From NCBI RefSeq assembly GCF_003259505.1, contig NZ_QLLK01000003.1, positions 310,001 to 374,000 on the forward strand: 64,000 nucleotides of DNA, written 5' to 3'. The notes beneath the pieces were generated by a model. It was given only the letters and a program-made list of their open reading frames with translations, was not told the DNA's origin and ran no database searches. Numbering within the stretch: the first letter of the stretch is position 1; each line of letters starts with the position of its first letter. Position numbers and translations under genes: made by a program. Origin of the DNA: Algoriphagus yeomjeoni (lineage in GTDB: Bacteria; Bacteroidota; Bacteroidia; Cytophagales; Cyclobacteriaceae). Shown piece after piece: positions 43,717 to 53,474 of the stretch.

Positions 43717-46700
43717 TTAGCATTCATAATTCGCCTCAACCCACTTCCTCGCATTCACAAAAGCCTCCATCCATGGCGTGAAATCATCGCTTCTATCTGC
43801 AGGATAATGTGCCCAGTTCCAAGGCTTCAGGCTTCGCTCGATATGTGGCATGATGGCTAGGTGACGGCCATCTGCGGAGGCGATACCTGCCGTTGCATGA
43901 TCGGAACCGTTTGGATTGCCAGGGTAAGCTTCATAGCTGTATTTCATCGCGAAGTTGTAGTCGCTTTCTGCTTGTGGAAGTGAGAACTTGCCTTCACCAT
44001 GCGCCACCCATACGCCCAATCTCTGTCCGGTAAGTGAGCCTAGCATCACAGACTCGTTTTGTGGGATGGTTACGTTCACGAAGGTGGATTCAAACTTATG
44101 CGATGCATTGTGTAGCATCTTTGGTTTTTCGGAATGATCAGGAGTGACCAAGCCTAATTCCACCATCAGTTGGCAACCGTTACATACGCCCAAACTCAAG
44201 GTGTCAGGTCTTGCATAGAAGTTGTCCAGCGCTTGCTTAGCCTTAGGATTGTAGAGGAAGGCACCTGCCCAGCCTTTGGCCGAACCCAAGACATCTGAGT
44301 TGGAGAATCCGCCTACGAAGACGATCATCTGCACATCTTCCAGGTTTTCACGACCTGCGATTAGGTCGGTCATGTGAATGTCCTTCACTTCGAATCCTGC
44401 GAGCCATAGGGAATAAGCCATCTCACGGTCGCCATTCACGCCTTTTTCACGGATGATCGCTGCTTTCGCCTTGCCTTTCGAAGTTCTGAAAGGATCTAAT
44501 CCAGCTGCTGCAAAGTTACCTTTCCATCCTTCTGCAAACTCAAATGCAAGCGGCTGATTTTTATAATTGTCAAAACGGTCTTTTGCCAATTGCTCACCGC
44601 TTTGCTTTCTGTCTAATAAATAAGAAGATCTGAACCATACATCACGAAGCTCTGCGATGTCCAGCGTCAGGTCTTTTCCTGCGAACTCGATGTTTCCAGA
44701 ATCAGTCACTTTTGCCAGTTCTACATAATCGATATCAGCCTCTACCAGTAAGGCTTCCACTGCGTGATCGTCGGCTACCTGAATCAGGATACCTGGATTT
44801 TCTGCAAAAAGTGCTTTCACCATGTCCGGCTCATGCAGACGATCGATTTTCACTTTCAAGCCTACCTGCTGCACAGGGAAACACATTTCCAACAAAGCTG
44901 TCACCAATCCACCAGAAGAAATATCATGACCAGCCATTACCCAAGTCTGATCGATCAGATCCTGAACGGCTGTAAATGCTTTCGCAAAGTATCTAGGGTT
45001 TTTGATGTCTGGAGTTTCTGTTCCGACCTTGTTCAAGGCCTGATAGAAGCTTGATCCAGCCAGTTTGAAGTCATCCTTAGAGAAATCTATGTATAGGATT
45101 CTACTTCCTTTGATAGGTTTCAATGCAGTTTTCACTGTTTTCTGCACATTAGAGCATTCGCCTACGGAGGAGATAATCACCGTTCCCGGAGAGTACACCG
45201 TTTTTCCGTCAGGGTATTTTTGCGTCATGGAAAGGGAGTCTTTTCCCGTAGGGATATTCACACCCAGATCTATCGCAAACTTCGAAACGGCCTCAACCGC
45301 TCTATAAAGTCTATCGTTTTCGCCTTTATTCTTTGCTGGCCACATCCAGTTGGCAGAAAGGGAAATTCCCTGCAAACCATCCTGAATATGTGCGAAGATT
45401 AAGTTGGTCATCGCCTCAGCAATCGCCAATCGGCTACCCGCCTCAGGATCTGCCAAAGCTGCCACTGGCGCATGGCCGATGGAAGTTGCGATTCCTTTAT
45501 TTCCGGTGAAGTCAAGCGCCATCACGGCCACGTCATTCAGCGGAAGTTGGATCTCGCCGACGGTCTGCTGGGTCGCCACACGACCAGTCACGGATCTATC
45601 CACTTTATTTGTCAACCAATCCTTACAAGCCACTGCTTCCAACTGAAGCACCTCGCGAACGTATCCTTGGATCAAGTCAGCTTCATAGCTTGCTTCCGCA
45701 AAAGTTGCATTGGTCGTATCGTCTTCCAAGATGGTTTTAGGCGAAGAACCGAACATGTAGCTCAGGTTCCAGTCCACTGGCTTCTCGCCGGTTTTACCAT
45801 TTTCAAATTTGAAATGCATGTCTCCAGTCGTCTCGCCCACCACGTAGAATGGCGCACGCTCGCGGTCAGAGATTTGATGTAGGGTATCCACATCCTTCTT
45901 GCCGATCACCAATCCCATACGTTCCTGAGATTCGTTTCCGATGATTTCCTTAGCGGAAAGGGTAGGGTCACCCACAGGAAGTTGGTCGATGTGGATTGTT
46001 CCTCCGGCGTCTTCCACCAGCTCAGAAAGGCAGTTCAAATGTCCGCCAGCTCCGTGATCGTGTATGGAAATGATTGGGTTGTTTTCGCTTTCGGCCATGG
46101 CGCGGATCACGTTGGAAACTCGCTTTTGCATCTCAGGATTGGATCGCTGAATTGCATTTAGCTCGATAGCATTGGAAAGCTCACCGGTGTTCAAGGAAGA
46201 AACCGCCGAACCGCCCATTCCGATTCTATAATTGTCGCCGCCCATGATCACAATCTGATCACCGGCTTTTGGCTCGTCTTTTTTGGTGTATTTGGCATTG
46301 GTGAAACCCACTCCACCAGCCAGCATGATTACCTTATCAAAACCATGATGCTTGCCATCTTCCTCGTGCTCGAACGTCAAGAGAGATCCGGAGATCAGGG
46401 GTTGACCGAATTTATTCCCGAAATCAGAAGCTCCGTTGGAAGCTTTGATCAGGATATCCATCGGGGTTTGGTACAGCCAAGGGCGTTCCTCCAGCTTGCT
46501 TTCCCAAGATCTTCCTTTTTCGGAGCGTGGGTAAGAAGTCATATAAACCGCCGTTCCTGCCAAAGGAATAGAGGCTGTTCCACCCGCCATACGGTCTCTG
46601 ATTTCTCCACCGGCACCGGTTGCAGCTCCGTTGAAAGGCTCCACGGTAGTTGGGAAATTGTGTGTTTCAGCTTTCAGGGAAATGACGGTGTCGATCTCTC

Positions 46701-47403
46701 GGGTTTCGAAGAAGTCCGCCTGATGCGCAGTTTTCGGCGCGAACTGCTGGGCTTTTGGTCCGCCAACAAATGCTACGTTGTCTTTGTAAGCCGAAGCGAT
46801 CCGATTGGGATGCGCTTTTGCAGTTTCTTTGATGAGTTGGAAAAGTGTCTGTGGCTTTTCTACTCCGTCTATGATAAAAGTACCGTTGAAAATCTTGTGA
46901 CGGCAATGCTCTGAGTTCACTTGGGAAAATCCAAAAACCTCAGAATCCGTCAGCGGTCGCTCCAATTGCTTGGAGACATTGTCCAGGTAATCGACTTCTA
47001 CCTGACTCAGCGCCAATCCGTTTTCCTTATTATAAGCAGCGATATCGTTCACTTCTACGATAGCTTCTGGCTGCAGGTGGATATCAAAAATCTCCTGATC
47101 CAGTCCATCAAATGCATGCTGAAGCATTGGGTCAATCTGATCTCCTTCATTTAGCGGGAAAAACTCCTCGATACGGATGACTCCAGGGATTCCCATGTTT
47201 GCGGTGATTTCCACGGCATTGGTGGACCATGGCGTAATCATTTCCTTGCGGGGTCCTGAGTATTCTCCAGAAAGTGAAGGGCTGCTGATCGCTGTGGCTC
47301 CGCCGAAAAGCCAAGTCAGCTTTTCTAAGTCTTCGGATGCGAAAGGTTGTGGAGATTGTACAGCGTAAACGGTTTTTTGAGGGGATTCAAAGAAGAAAAT
47401 CAT
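43717..47403 (-). CDS. purL: Phosphoribosylformylglycinamidine synthase, long single-chain form
   Basis: This enzyme converts FGAR, glutamine and ATP to FGAM in purine synthesis. The 1228 residues fit the long single-chain PurL: an N-terminal PurS-like part, FGAM synthase domains (HNFPTTVEPFNGAATGAGGE, DHGAGGHLNCL, HDISSGGLVTALLEM) and a C-terminal glutaminase with the catalytic cysteine in LGVCNGCQLM and the histidine/glutamate in MPHIERSLKPWNW. I chose the ATG at 47403, not the further upstream ATG at 47481, because a TACCTTTG promoter element lies 21 bp upstream of it and the extra 26 residues are not family-like. It stands alone and ends at a terminator. Confidence 0.95.
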   Translation of the reverse strand: MIFFFESPQKTVYAVQSPQPFASEDLEKLTWLFGGATAISSPSLSGEYSGPRKEMITPWSTNAVEITANMGIPGVIRIEEFFPLNEGDQIDPMLQHAFDGLDQEIFDIHLQPEAIVEVNDIAAYNKENGLALSQVEVDYLDNVSKQLERPLTDSEVFGFSQVNSEHCRHKIFNGTFIIDGVEKPQTLFQLIKETAKAHPNRIASAYKDNVAFVGGPKAQQFAPKTAHQADFFETREIDTVISLKAETHNFPTTVEPFNGAATGAGGEIRDRMAGGTASIPLAGTAVYMTSYPRSEKGRSWESKLEERPWLYQTPMDILIKASNGASDFGNKFGQPLISGSLLTFEHEEDGKHHGFDKVIMLAGGVGFTNAKYTKKDEPKAGDQIVIMGGDNYRIGMGGSAVSSLNTGELSNAIELNAIQRSNPEMQKRVSNVIRAMAESENNPIISIHDHGAGGHLNCLSELVEDAGGTIHIDQLPVGDPTLSAKEIIGNESQERMGLVIGKKDVDTLHQISDRERAPFYVVGETTGDMHFKFENGKTGEKPVDWNLSYMFGSSPKTILEDDTTNATFAEASYEADLIQGYVREVLQLEAVACKDWLTNKVDRSVTGRVATQQTVGEIQLPLNDVAVMALDFTGNKGIATSIGHAPVAALADPEAGSRLAIAEAMTNLIFAHIQDGLQGISLSANWMWPAKNKGENDRLYRAVEAVSKFAIDLGVNIPTGKDSLSMTQKYPDGKTVYSPGTVIISSVGECSNVQKTVKTALKPIKGSRILYIDFSKDDFKLAGSSFYQALNKVGTETPDIKNPRYFAKAFTAVQDLIDQTWVMAGHDISSGGLVTALLEMCFPVQQVGLKVKIDRLHEPDMVKALFAENPGILIQVADDHAVEALLVEADIDYVELAKVTDSGNIEFAGKDLTLDIAELRDVWFRSSYLLDRKQSGEQLAKDRFDNYKNQPLAFEFAEGWKGNFAAAGLDPFRTSKGKAKAAIIREKGVNGDREMAYSLWLAGFEVKDIHMTDLIAGRENLEDVQMIVFVGGFSNSDVLGSAKGWAGAFLYNPKAKQALDNFYARPDTLSLGVCNGCQLMVELGLVTPDHSEKPKMLHNASHKFESTFVNVTIPQNESVMLGSLTGQRLGVWVAHGEGKFSLPQAESDYNFAMKYSYEAYPGNPNGSDHATAGIASADGRHLAIMPHIERSLKPWNWAHYPADRSDDFTPWMEAFVNARKWVEANYEC

Positions 47404-47423
47404 GTCCTTTGGCTGGTAAGATG

Positions 47424-47454
47424 CAAAGGTACGGAATTGAGGGGGAGATTGAAA
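47424..47454 (-). promoter_or_regulatory. purL promoter
   Basis: On the minus strand TACCTTTG (47431-47424) matches the -7 consensus TAnnTTTG. TTTC (47454-47451), close to the -33 TTTG, lies 19 bp upstream. Transcription would begin about 15 nt before the purL ATG, giving a very short leader. Confidence 0.65.
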
Positions 47455-47493
47455 GATTGAAAGATTGAAAAATATCGTCACTTGAATGGCCTT

Positions 47494-47815
47494 GATTGGC
47501 GCAAGTCTCCTGACTTGTGCCTATTACAATGCAGTCTTCAGACTGCAAATTTTTGGAATTGAAATATGAAGTCAGGAGACTTCATTAATTTAGGTCCAAG
47601 TCATGAGACTTGAACCAGACCATTTGAACAACCGGAATTGATTGGCGCAAGTCTTCAGACTTGTGCCTTGTTCAATGCAGTCTTCAGACTGCTATGCTTT
47701 GAAATTGAAATGGAAGTCCGGAGAATTCATTATGGTGGATCCAAGTCTGAAGATTTGAACCAGACGGGAGACTTCATTAATGTAGGTCCAAGTCTGAAGA
47801 CTTGAACCAGACGGG
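47494..47815. repeat. Palindromic repeat cluster with AGTCTTCAGACT cores
   Basis: Two tandem copies each hold three palindromes: GGCGCAAGTC-TTCA-GACTTGTGCC, TGCAGTCTTCAGACTGCA and a reverse-oriented GTCCAAGTCTGAAGACTTGAA. They are linked by GAAATTGAAATGGAAGTC-like spacers. The core variants differ by paired changes (AAGTCTCC/TGACTT, AAGTCTTC/AGACTT). It fills most of the purL upstream gap beyond the promoter. No gene is seen. Confidence 0.8.
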
Positions 47816-47847
47816 CTGCATGCAGGTAGGCTTAGACCAAATGGCAC

Positions 47848-47881
47848 TTAAAGAAACAGCCCCGATCACTCAGGGCTGTTT
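47848..47881 (-). terminator. Terminator of the DUF2795 gene
   Basis: AAACAGCCC and GGGCTGTTT form a 9-bp stem with a 10-nt loop; on the minus strand it runs into TTTCTTT, 5 bp after the stop codon. Confidence 0.8.
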
Positions 47882-47885
47882 GAAT

Positions 47886-48107
47886 TTAATATTCGTCTTC
47901 GTTAAAGAAGAAGTCGTCTTTGGTCGGATAATCAGGCCAAATTTCTTCGATGGTCTCATAAGGTTCGCCATCATCTTCTAATTCTTGAAGGTTTTCTACT
48001 ACTTCCATTGGTGCGCCGGATCGGATGGCATAATCAATTAATTCATCCTTGGTGGCTGGCCAGGGGGCGTCCTCTAGATAGGATGCTAATTCGAGTGTCC
48101 AGTACAT
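47886..48107 (-). CDS. DUF2795-like small acidic protein
   Basis: The 73-residue acidic protein (MYWTLELASYLEDAPWPATKDELIDYAIRSGAP split here as WTLELASYLEDAPW and TKDELIDYAIRSG) matches the DUF2795 pattern, a small domain in which a helix pair follows the L-x-x-x-P-x-P-A-T-K-x-E-L motif. The C-terminus is very acidic (DDFFFNEDEY). There is no signal peptide, so it is cytoplasmic. It has its own TAATTTTG promoter element and a terminator, so it is a single-gene unit. The function is unknown. Confidence 0.85.
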   Translation of the reverse strand: MYWTLELASYLEDAPWPATKDELIDYAIRSGAPMEVVENLQELEDDGEPYETIEEIWPDYPTKDDFFFNEDEY

Positions 48108-48145
48108 AATGTTTATTTTAAAGGAGTTCCGGAGTTTAAGGGTTG

Positions 48146-48153
48146 CAAAATTA
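48146..48153 (-). promoter_or_regulatory. -7 element (TAATTTTG) of the DUF2795 gene
   Basis: On the minus strand TAATTTTGC matches TAnnTTTG, with a TTG about 19 bp upstream, giving a leader of about 30 nt. Confidence 0.5.
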
Positions 48154-48185
48154 TTCTTTTTTTGAAATATCCAATTGTGTATTTA

Positions 48186-49433
48186 CTATTTAAAAGAAAG
48201 TTGTTTTAAAATATAATTTTTAACGTCAACCTTCCGCTTTACAGCAAATAGTTTTTTCTTCATCATGATGTCAAAATCAGCTGACTGAACGCGGAAATTC
48301 TCCGTATTGTTTTGTGCCGCTTCCAGCTCAGTTTGATCTCTTTTCAATAAATCTTTTAGTAAAGCCGTTTTTATCTGAATTTGTTCCGCTTCTGGTTTTT
48401 CGTCGAAGTCTTGGTATTTACCATGAACCAATTTTTCCAAGAATGCCTTCTCAAATACGATGTCGGAGAAGAATTGGAATGATCTGACGATCAAATTTGC
48501 TTCTCTCGGCTTGCGTGGTGGTAGTTTTCTCCACTCTTCCTGTATAGCCTTGGCTCTACCGATCAGTTCATAAGAAGTTGGTTTTCCTGAAAGGGCCTTG
48601 ATCTCCTCTGTTAAGGTTTCTACTTTCCTCATTAGTTCCCGAGGGTTCATTTGAGGACCAGTTTGAAGCGTTCTTTTATAGCGAGAGAAAATTCGGTTAT
48701 TCAGTTTAGAAAACTCATCCCAAAGTGGCTGACGTTTTTCTGCAGGCACTTTTCCAGCCTCTTTCCATTGACGTTGGATTTTCTTGGAGATGTCAAAGGC
48801 TGTCTTAGCATCTGGAAAATCATGTGCCTCTCGAGCTTGCACGACCAGTGCCTCGTACACTTTAATGTTTTCTTCTGCCTGAAGGGCTAACCCTTCAAAG
48901 AAATGCCTTCTGTTTTCGAAGAAATGCTGAACAATATCATTGAAAGTGCCTTCGATTTCTTCTTGATGTTCTTTATCTACAGGGCCAGTCTTGATCCAGC
49001 GAAGTTTTAGTTCCTTGTAAAACTCGGTGGTTTCTTTCCAGTCAGTATCGTCTTTTTTCTCTTCAGCTTCTAGAATTAACCCTTTTTTTACTTCAAGGTT
49101 TTTGGTACGGTTTACCTGTATGATTTCATTCAGGTACTCCTCTTGTTGGCTTAGGTCCTTGATCAGTGGTTCAAAATCCCCCAATGCATCAGATTGCATA
49201 AGCGATTCTCTAAGGTGAATGAGTTTCATCAAGAAAGAACCTTTGTTCTGGTTTTCTTGAATGTCATTTTTGAGCTTCTCTACTTTTTCCTTGAGCTGCT
49301 CAAATCGATCCTCAAAATACTTAAGCGTAGAAGCTTCATCTTCTTTTACTTCACCGATTATCCTATCGTCCTGCCCCAAAAAACCTTTCAAATAAACTTT
49401 GTCGTTTTTGATATATCCATACGGATGCTCCAT
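48186..49433 (-). CDS. DUF349 domain-containing protein
   Basis: The 415-residue helical protein contains several DUF349 repeats, visible as W-x-x-x-G-x-x-P-x-x-x-x-x-x-L-W-x-x-F (RQWKEAGKVPAEKRQPLWDEF, LRWIKTGPVDKEHQEEIEG). It is soluble and highly charged. DUF349 proteins are poorly understood helical-bundle proteins. I chose the ATG at 49433 (MEHPYGYIKNDKVYLKG) because the 14 residues in frame upstream look non-coding. It is divergent from ettA across 132 bp. Confidence 0.85.
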   Translation of the reverse strand: MEHPYGYIKNDKVYLKGFLGQDDRIIGEVKEDEASTLKYFEDRFEQLKEKVEKLKNDIQENQNKGSFLMKLIHLRESLMQSDALGDFEPLIKDLSQQEEYLNEIIQVNRTKNLEVKKGLILEAEEKKDDTDWKETTEFYKELKLRWIKTGPVDKEHQEEIEGTFNDIVQHFFENRRHFFEGLALQAEENIKVYEALVVQAREAHDFPDAKTAFDISKKIQRQWKEAGKVPAEKRQPLWDEFSKLNNRIFSRYKRTLQTGPQMNPRELMRKVETLTEEIKALSGKPTSYELIGRAKAIQEEWRKLPPRKPREANLIVRSFQFFSDIVFEKAFLEKLVHGKYQDFDEKPEAEQIQIKTALLKDLLKRDQTELEAAQNNTENFRVQSADFDIMMKKKLFAVKRKVDVKNYILKQLSFK

Positions 49434-49565
49434 TGCTCTACAGTAGGTTAGGTGGCGGTTTTCGAATTTCCGCAAATTAATTAATTCAAAAGCACTTATC
49501 CTAAGAAAGCGGTTTTTTTGCCATCTTTGATTCTTAAGTGCAATTTCTAAGTAAAAATATAACGC

Positions 49566-51245
49566 ATGAGTTCAGAAAAAATCATCTTTTCCATGGCAGG
49601 AGTTTCAAAAATCTATCCGCCACAGAAAAAAGTCCTCAAAGATATCTATCTCTCATTTTTTTATGGAGCCAAAATCGGGGTTCTAGGTTTGAACGGTTCG
49701 GGTAAATCCTCCCTACTAAAAATCATCGCCGGAATGGATAAGGAATTCCAAGGCGAGGTTGTTTGGTCACCTGGCTATACTGTAGGGATGCTGGAACAGG
49801 AGCCAAAACTTGATCCTACTAAGACTGTGAAAGAAGTAGTAGAAGAAGCGGTTTCTGAGACTGTTGCTTTGCTAAAGGAATTTGAGGATATCAATGAGAA
49901 ATTCATGGATCCAGCCTTGATGGAAGATCCAGATGCAATGAATGACTTGATCGAGAAGCAAGGTGAAGTGCAAACCAAGTTAGATGCTGCCAACGCATGG
50001 GAATTGGACACTATGCTGGAGAAAGCAATGGACGCGCTTCGACTGCCGCCTAGTGATGCCAACGTAGCAAACCTTTCTGGAGGGGAAAAGAGACGAGTGG
50101 CACTTTGCCGTCTACTTCTTCAGGAACCAGACGTGCTCCTTCTTGATGAGCCTACCAACCACCTGGATGCGGAATCCGTGCATTGGCTGGAGCAGCACTT
50201 GCAAAATTATAAGGGAACCGTCATTGCTGTAACTCACGATAGATATTTCTTGGATAATGTAGCCGGATGGATTTTGGAGCTTGATCGTGGGGAGGGTATC
50301 CCTTGGAAAGGAAATTATTCTTCTTGGCTGGATCAAAAGCAAAACCGTCTGAAGCAGGAGGAGAAAACAGAATCCAAGCGACAGAAAACGCTTGAGCGAG
50401 AGCTGGAGTGGATTAGGATGTCGCCCAAAGCCCGTCAGGCAAAAGGTAAAGCACGTCTTAACTCCTATGATAAGTTAGTTGGAGAGGAATCCAAAGAGAG
50501 AGAAGCGAAACTTGAATTGTTTATTCCCCCGGGACCGCGTTTGGGAGCGAAAGTGATCGAAGTTAATGGTGTGTCCAAAGCCTACGGAGATAAACTGTTG
50601 TTCGAAAACTTGACTTTTGCCTTACCTCAAGGTGGAATTGTGGGTGTGATCGGGCCCAATGGTGCTGGTAAATCCACGCTTTTCAAATTGATTACGGGAC
50701 AAGAAAAACCGGATGCTGGTAATTTTGAAGTTGGAGAAACGGTTCAACTGGCCTATGTCGATCAGGGACATGATATTTTGGATCCAAATAAAACAGTTTA
50801 TCAGACGATCTCTGAAGGAAACGAGCTGATGAAACTAGGGAACAAAGAGGTGAATTCTAGAGCCTATGTTTCCAAATTCAACTTTGGTGGAGGAGATCAG
50901 GAGAAAAAGGTGGGAGTACTTTCCGGTGGAGAGCGTAACCGAGTTCACTTGGCGCTGACGCTAAAAGAAGGCGGTAACTTGCTGCTTCTCGATGAGCCTA
51001 CCAACGACTTGGATGTGAATACACTTCGTGCGTTGGAAGAAGCCTTGGAGAACTTCGGTGGTTGCGCCGTGGTAATTTCTCACGATAGATGGTTCCTGGA
51101 TAGAATCTGTACACATATTCTGGCTTTTGAAGGAGATTCTCAGGTGGTGTGGTTTGAGGGTAACTTCTCCGACTACGAGGAGAATAAGAAGAAGAGATTG
51201 GGTGATGTAGAGCCGAAGAGGATTCGATACAAAAATCTAAAATAA
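49566..51245 (+). CDS. ettA: Energy-dependent translational throttle protein EttA (ABC-F ATPase)
   Basis: The 559 residues hold two ABC ATPase domains without membrane segments: Walker [12 protein letters not shown] and [11 protein letters not shown], signatures [12 protein letters not shown] and [12 protein letters not shown], and Walker [12 protein letters not shown] and [11 protein letters not shown]. The inter-domain linker ([20 protein letters not shown]) and the arm in the first domain are typical of EttA. It binds the ribosomal E site and links translation to the ATP/ADP ratio. Length and motifs match the family closely. It is monocistronic and followed by a repeat-rich gap. Confidence 0.95.
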   Translation: MSSEKIIFSMAGVSKIYPPQKKVLKDIYLSFFYGAKIGVLGLNGSGKSSLLKIIAGMDKEFQGEVVWSPGYTVGMLEQEPKLDPTKTVKEVVEEAVSETVALLKEFEDINEKFMDPALMEDPDAMNDLIEKQGEVQTKLDAANAWELDTMLEKAMDALRLPPSDANVANLSGGEKRRVALCRLLLQEPDVLLLDEPTNHLDAESVHWLEQHLQNYKGTVIAVTHDRYFLDNVAGWILELDRGEGIPWKGNYSSWLDQKQNRLKQEEKTESKRQKTLERELEWIRMSPKARQAKGKARLNSYDKLVGEESKEREAKLELFIPPGPRLGAKVIEVNGVSKAYGDKLLFENLTFALPQGGIVGVIGPNGAGKSTLFKLITGQEKPDAGNFEVGETVQLAYVDQGHDILDPNKTVYQTISEGNELMKLGNKEVNSRAYVSKFNFGGGDQEKKVGVLSGGERNRVHLALTLKEGGNLLLLDEPTNDLDVNTLRALEEALENFGGCAVVISHDRWFLDRICTHILAFEGDSQVVWFEGNFSDYEENKKKRLGDVEPKRIRYKNLK

Positions 51246-51290
51246 GAAGTCAGAAAGCTAAAAATAGTAAGCAGTCGCAGTGTTCAGTCA

Positions 51291-51463
51291 GCCTGAGCGG
51301 AGTCGAAGGCAATAATTCAAAAGTCTGAAGAAGTAGGCAGTGGCAGTGATCAGTATTCAGAAAGGTTGAAGTATAAAATCAGAAATCTGAAGTGATAAAG
51401 CTGCATTGCTAGTTCTTCGGTGGATATCCTGTAAGGTATCACCCTGAGTGAAGTCGAAGGGTG
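51291..51463. repeat. Pair of constant-loop, variable-stem hairpins
   Basis: GCCT-GAGCGGAGTCGA-AGGC (51291-51310) and CACCCT-GAGTGAAGTCGA-AGGGTG (51440-51463) share the loop GAGYGNAGTCGA but have different paired stems. Between and before them are runs such as AAAATCAGAAATCTGAAGTG that recur near 56802 and 57281. No gene is seen in the 309-bp gap. Confidence 0.65.
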
Positions 51464-51554
51464 TTATTGATTAGTATGTTAAAAATCATAAAACCTCTTT
51501 CAATCTGGGTTATCAGGATTGGAGGAGGTTTTTATTTTTTATAGGTTTAGTTCA

Positions 51555-52748
51555 ATGAGACGATTTTTACTACTAATAATAGCTTCAAGTTTATTCCTGA
51601 TTGTTTCTGCATGCAATCAGGAGAGGAAAGAAATCCAGGAAGTCGATGTCCAAGAAATACTTGTAGATATAAATAATCCCAAGTCTTTAAAAATGTCACA
51701 GTTTTTTGATACCTGCTTTATTGTTCCTTTAGATAATAGAGAATTAGTCGGAATTGTGAGTGAGGTGGACTTTGATGAAGAGCAACTTCTGGTTTTGGAT
51801 AAAAAGAAAATGCTGAAAGCTTACTTGTACAATTGGCAGGGTGAGTTTATCAAGTTTCTGTCTAATGGAGGAGAGGGTCCCGGTGAATTTAAGTGGCCTA
51901 GTGATGCACAGTTGATTGATGAGAAAGAGGTAGTGATTTACAGCGCAGGGACTCATAAGTTGCTTATCGTCGACCAAAATACAGATAAGACCAAAGATGT
52001 TTTTCTTGATTCAATTACTAGTTTGTTTGACTTTAAGTTCTTTGACAGGAAATTTTATTTCCTACGAGCGAATGCATATGGTAAGAATGAGTCACTCTTG
52101 GTTTCTGATGTAGGATTTCAGGATTTCAAAGAGATACTAATTCCTGAAAAATTTCTTTCTAGGGATAAAGCATTCCATTATAGATCAACGAAGTATAGTT
52201 TTATATATCCCAAATCCTCCGGAAATGGTTTTTATTTTTCTGATGTGGTGTCTCCTTATTTTTTGGAGTATGGCGGAGATACGTTACAGAAAGCATATCA
52301 CGTCAGATTCTCAGGTAGGGAGTTGGATTATAGTGATATCGACAACGGGACGGATAGGTCTTTTTACAATATAGCATCACGGGATAATCTGTTTTATTTT
52401 GGGAATGCTCTTTTTGAGGGAGGTGATTTATTGTTTTTGCCTGTGATTGAAGGCATTGCTGTTCGTACGGCTATCTATAATAAGGAAACCGGAAAAAGCA
52501 TTTATGTAAATGAAATTGATGATGATCTTACAGGTTTTCCTTCAGGCAATGCATTTGCTGGTGAGGTATCTTCCAAGCCAGAGTTTTATGTGAGAATCAT
52601 ACCTGCGGCTGTTGTGGATGAGGTGCTGAGGAATTCTCAAGGCATGGCTAATTCATACCTTGATTTTTTAAGGGAAAAGGATATTAAGCGAGATGATAAC
52701 CCGGTATTGTTTATCTATCGATTCAAAGAGGAGGTTGATCTTGATTGA
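51555..52748 (+). CDS. 6-bladed beta-propeller lipoprotein (complete copy)
   Basis: The ATG at 51555 begins a lipoprotein signal (MRRFLLLIIASSLFLIVSAC). The frame is open 12 codons further upstream, but that extension lies in the GGAGGAGGTTTTTATTTTTT leader and is rejected. The mature protein (about 375 residues) shows the 6-bladed propeller pattern of Bacteroidota lipoproteins: SQFFDTCFIVPLDN, FLSNGGEGPGEFKWPSDAQL, and blade ends with aspartate-rich turns. The function is unknown. Its start, end and both flanks recur in a deleted copy at 53475, with a toxin-antitoxin pair between them. Confidence 0.8.
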   Translation: MRRFLLLIIASSLFLIVSACNQERKEIQEVDVQEILVDINNPKSLKMSQFFDTCFIVPLDNRELVGIVSEVDFDEEQLLVLDKKKMLKAYLYNWQGEFIKFLSNGGEGPGEFKWPSDAQLIDEKEVVIYSAGTHKLLIVDQNTDKTKDVFLDSITSLFDFKFFDRKFYFLRANAYGKNESLLVSDVGFQDFKEILIPEKFLSRDKAFHYRSTKYSFIYPKSSGNGFYFSDVVSPYFLEYGGDTLQKAYHVRFSGRELDYSDIDNGTDRSFYNIASRDNLFYFGNALFEGGDLLFLPVIEGIAVRTAIYNKETGKSIYVNEIDDDLTGFPSGNAFAGEVSSKPEFYVRIIPAAVVDEVLRNSQGMANSYLDFLREKDIKRDDNPVLFIYRFKEEVDLD

Positions 52749-52835
52749 AGATAGTAGTTGCTATGGAATAGGTTTGTTTGAGTTTCTATAGTAAATGGCT
52801 TTTATGTCCATTTATGGCTCAATCCTCTAAAGTTT

Positions 52836-53141
52836 TTAAAAAAGTAGTGCTCTTTGATTGAGATCTCTAGATGAATGGTGAACTGTCAAAATATCAACCT
52901 GATTATCTACTTTTACATGGTAAAGGATTACATAACTGCCTTCAACAAGTTGTCGGATATTTAAATCACCAAAAACTTCTAGTTTTTGACCAGCGAGTTG
53001 AAATTGTTTCAGAATATGGGTTCTCTGCCTTATTATTCTTTGGATCTGAATTTTAGCATATCGTTTGGAGTCCTTACTAATATATTCGGCAATTTCTTTC
53101 AGATCATTTACTGCTTGATCCGTCCAATTTACTCGAACCAT
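52836..53141 (-). CDS. RelE/ParE superfamily toxin
   Basis: The 101-residue protein fits the RelE/ParE fold: VNWTDQAVNDLKEIAEYISK at the N-terminus, then ILKQFQLAGQKLEVFGDLNIRQLVEGSYVILYHV split as KQFQLAGQKLE and GSYVILYHVKVD, and a C-terminal HHSSRDLNQ. ParE-type toxins poison gyrase and RelE-type cleave mRNA on the ribosome; which applies here is not clear. The antitoxin gene upstream overlaps its start by 13 bp. The pair is inserted, on the opposite strand, between the two copies of the propeller lipoprotein. Confidence 0.9.
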   Translation of the reverse strand: MVRVNWTDQAVNDLKEIAEYISKDSKRYAKIQIQRIIRQRTHILKQFQLAGQKLEVFGDLNIRQLVEGSYVILYHVKVDNQVDILTVHHSSRDLNQRALLF

Positions 53142-53311
53142 TTGTTGACTTCTTGATCTAGTTCTTCTTCCGAAAGCACTTTGCCTTCCTCCGAATCTCT
53201 GAGCCCTTTTTCCAATTTCTGAACTAGAATTAAATGCTCTACCAAGTCGTCTAAAGAAAACTTCTCTGGAAGCTTCTCTAATTGTTTTTTTACCAATGTT
53301 TTAGTTAACAT
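53129..53311 (-). CDS. Antitoxin of the RelE/ParE module
   Basis: A 60-residue acidic protein (KKQLEKLPEKFSLDDLVEHL, ending EEELDQEVNKWFE) typical of small antitoxins encoded before ParE/RelE toxins. The N-terminal half may bind DNA as a dimer and the acidic C-terminal half may wrap the toxin; that division is inferred from the family. It overlaps the toxin start by 13 bp, so expression is coupled. Confidence 0.85.
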   Translation of the reverse strand: MLTKTLVKKQLEKLPEKFSLDDLVEHLILVQKLEKGLRDSEEGKVLSEEELDQEVNKWFE

Positions 53312-53474
53312 ATGAGTCGAGTTTAATCAAATATAAGGATTTTAGGAGTGAGGAGTTTTTTTTCTAACCAAGTCTAAATGTAGGTGTTGTAAATTTTGTT
53401 AAAGAATGTAAAGCTTTCTTTGAGTCTTTTGATCAAACTTGGAGGAGGTTTTTATTTTTTATAGATTTAGTTTA

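Noticed and set aside
45472..46914. Long open frames on the plus strand opposite purL
   Set aside because: They are antisense shadows of a well-conserved long gene and encode low-complexity products without family features.
47404..47481. N-terminal extension of purL
   Set aside because: The extra 26 residues overlap the TACCTTTG promoter element and do not resemble the start of the PurL family.
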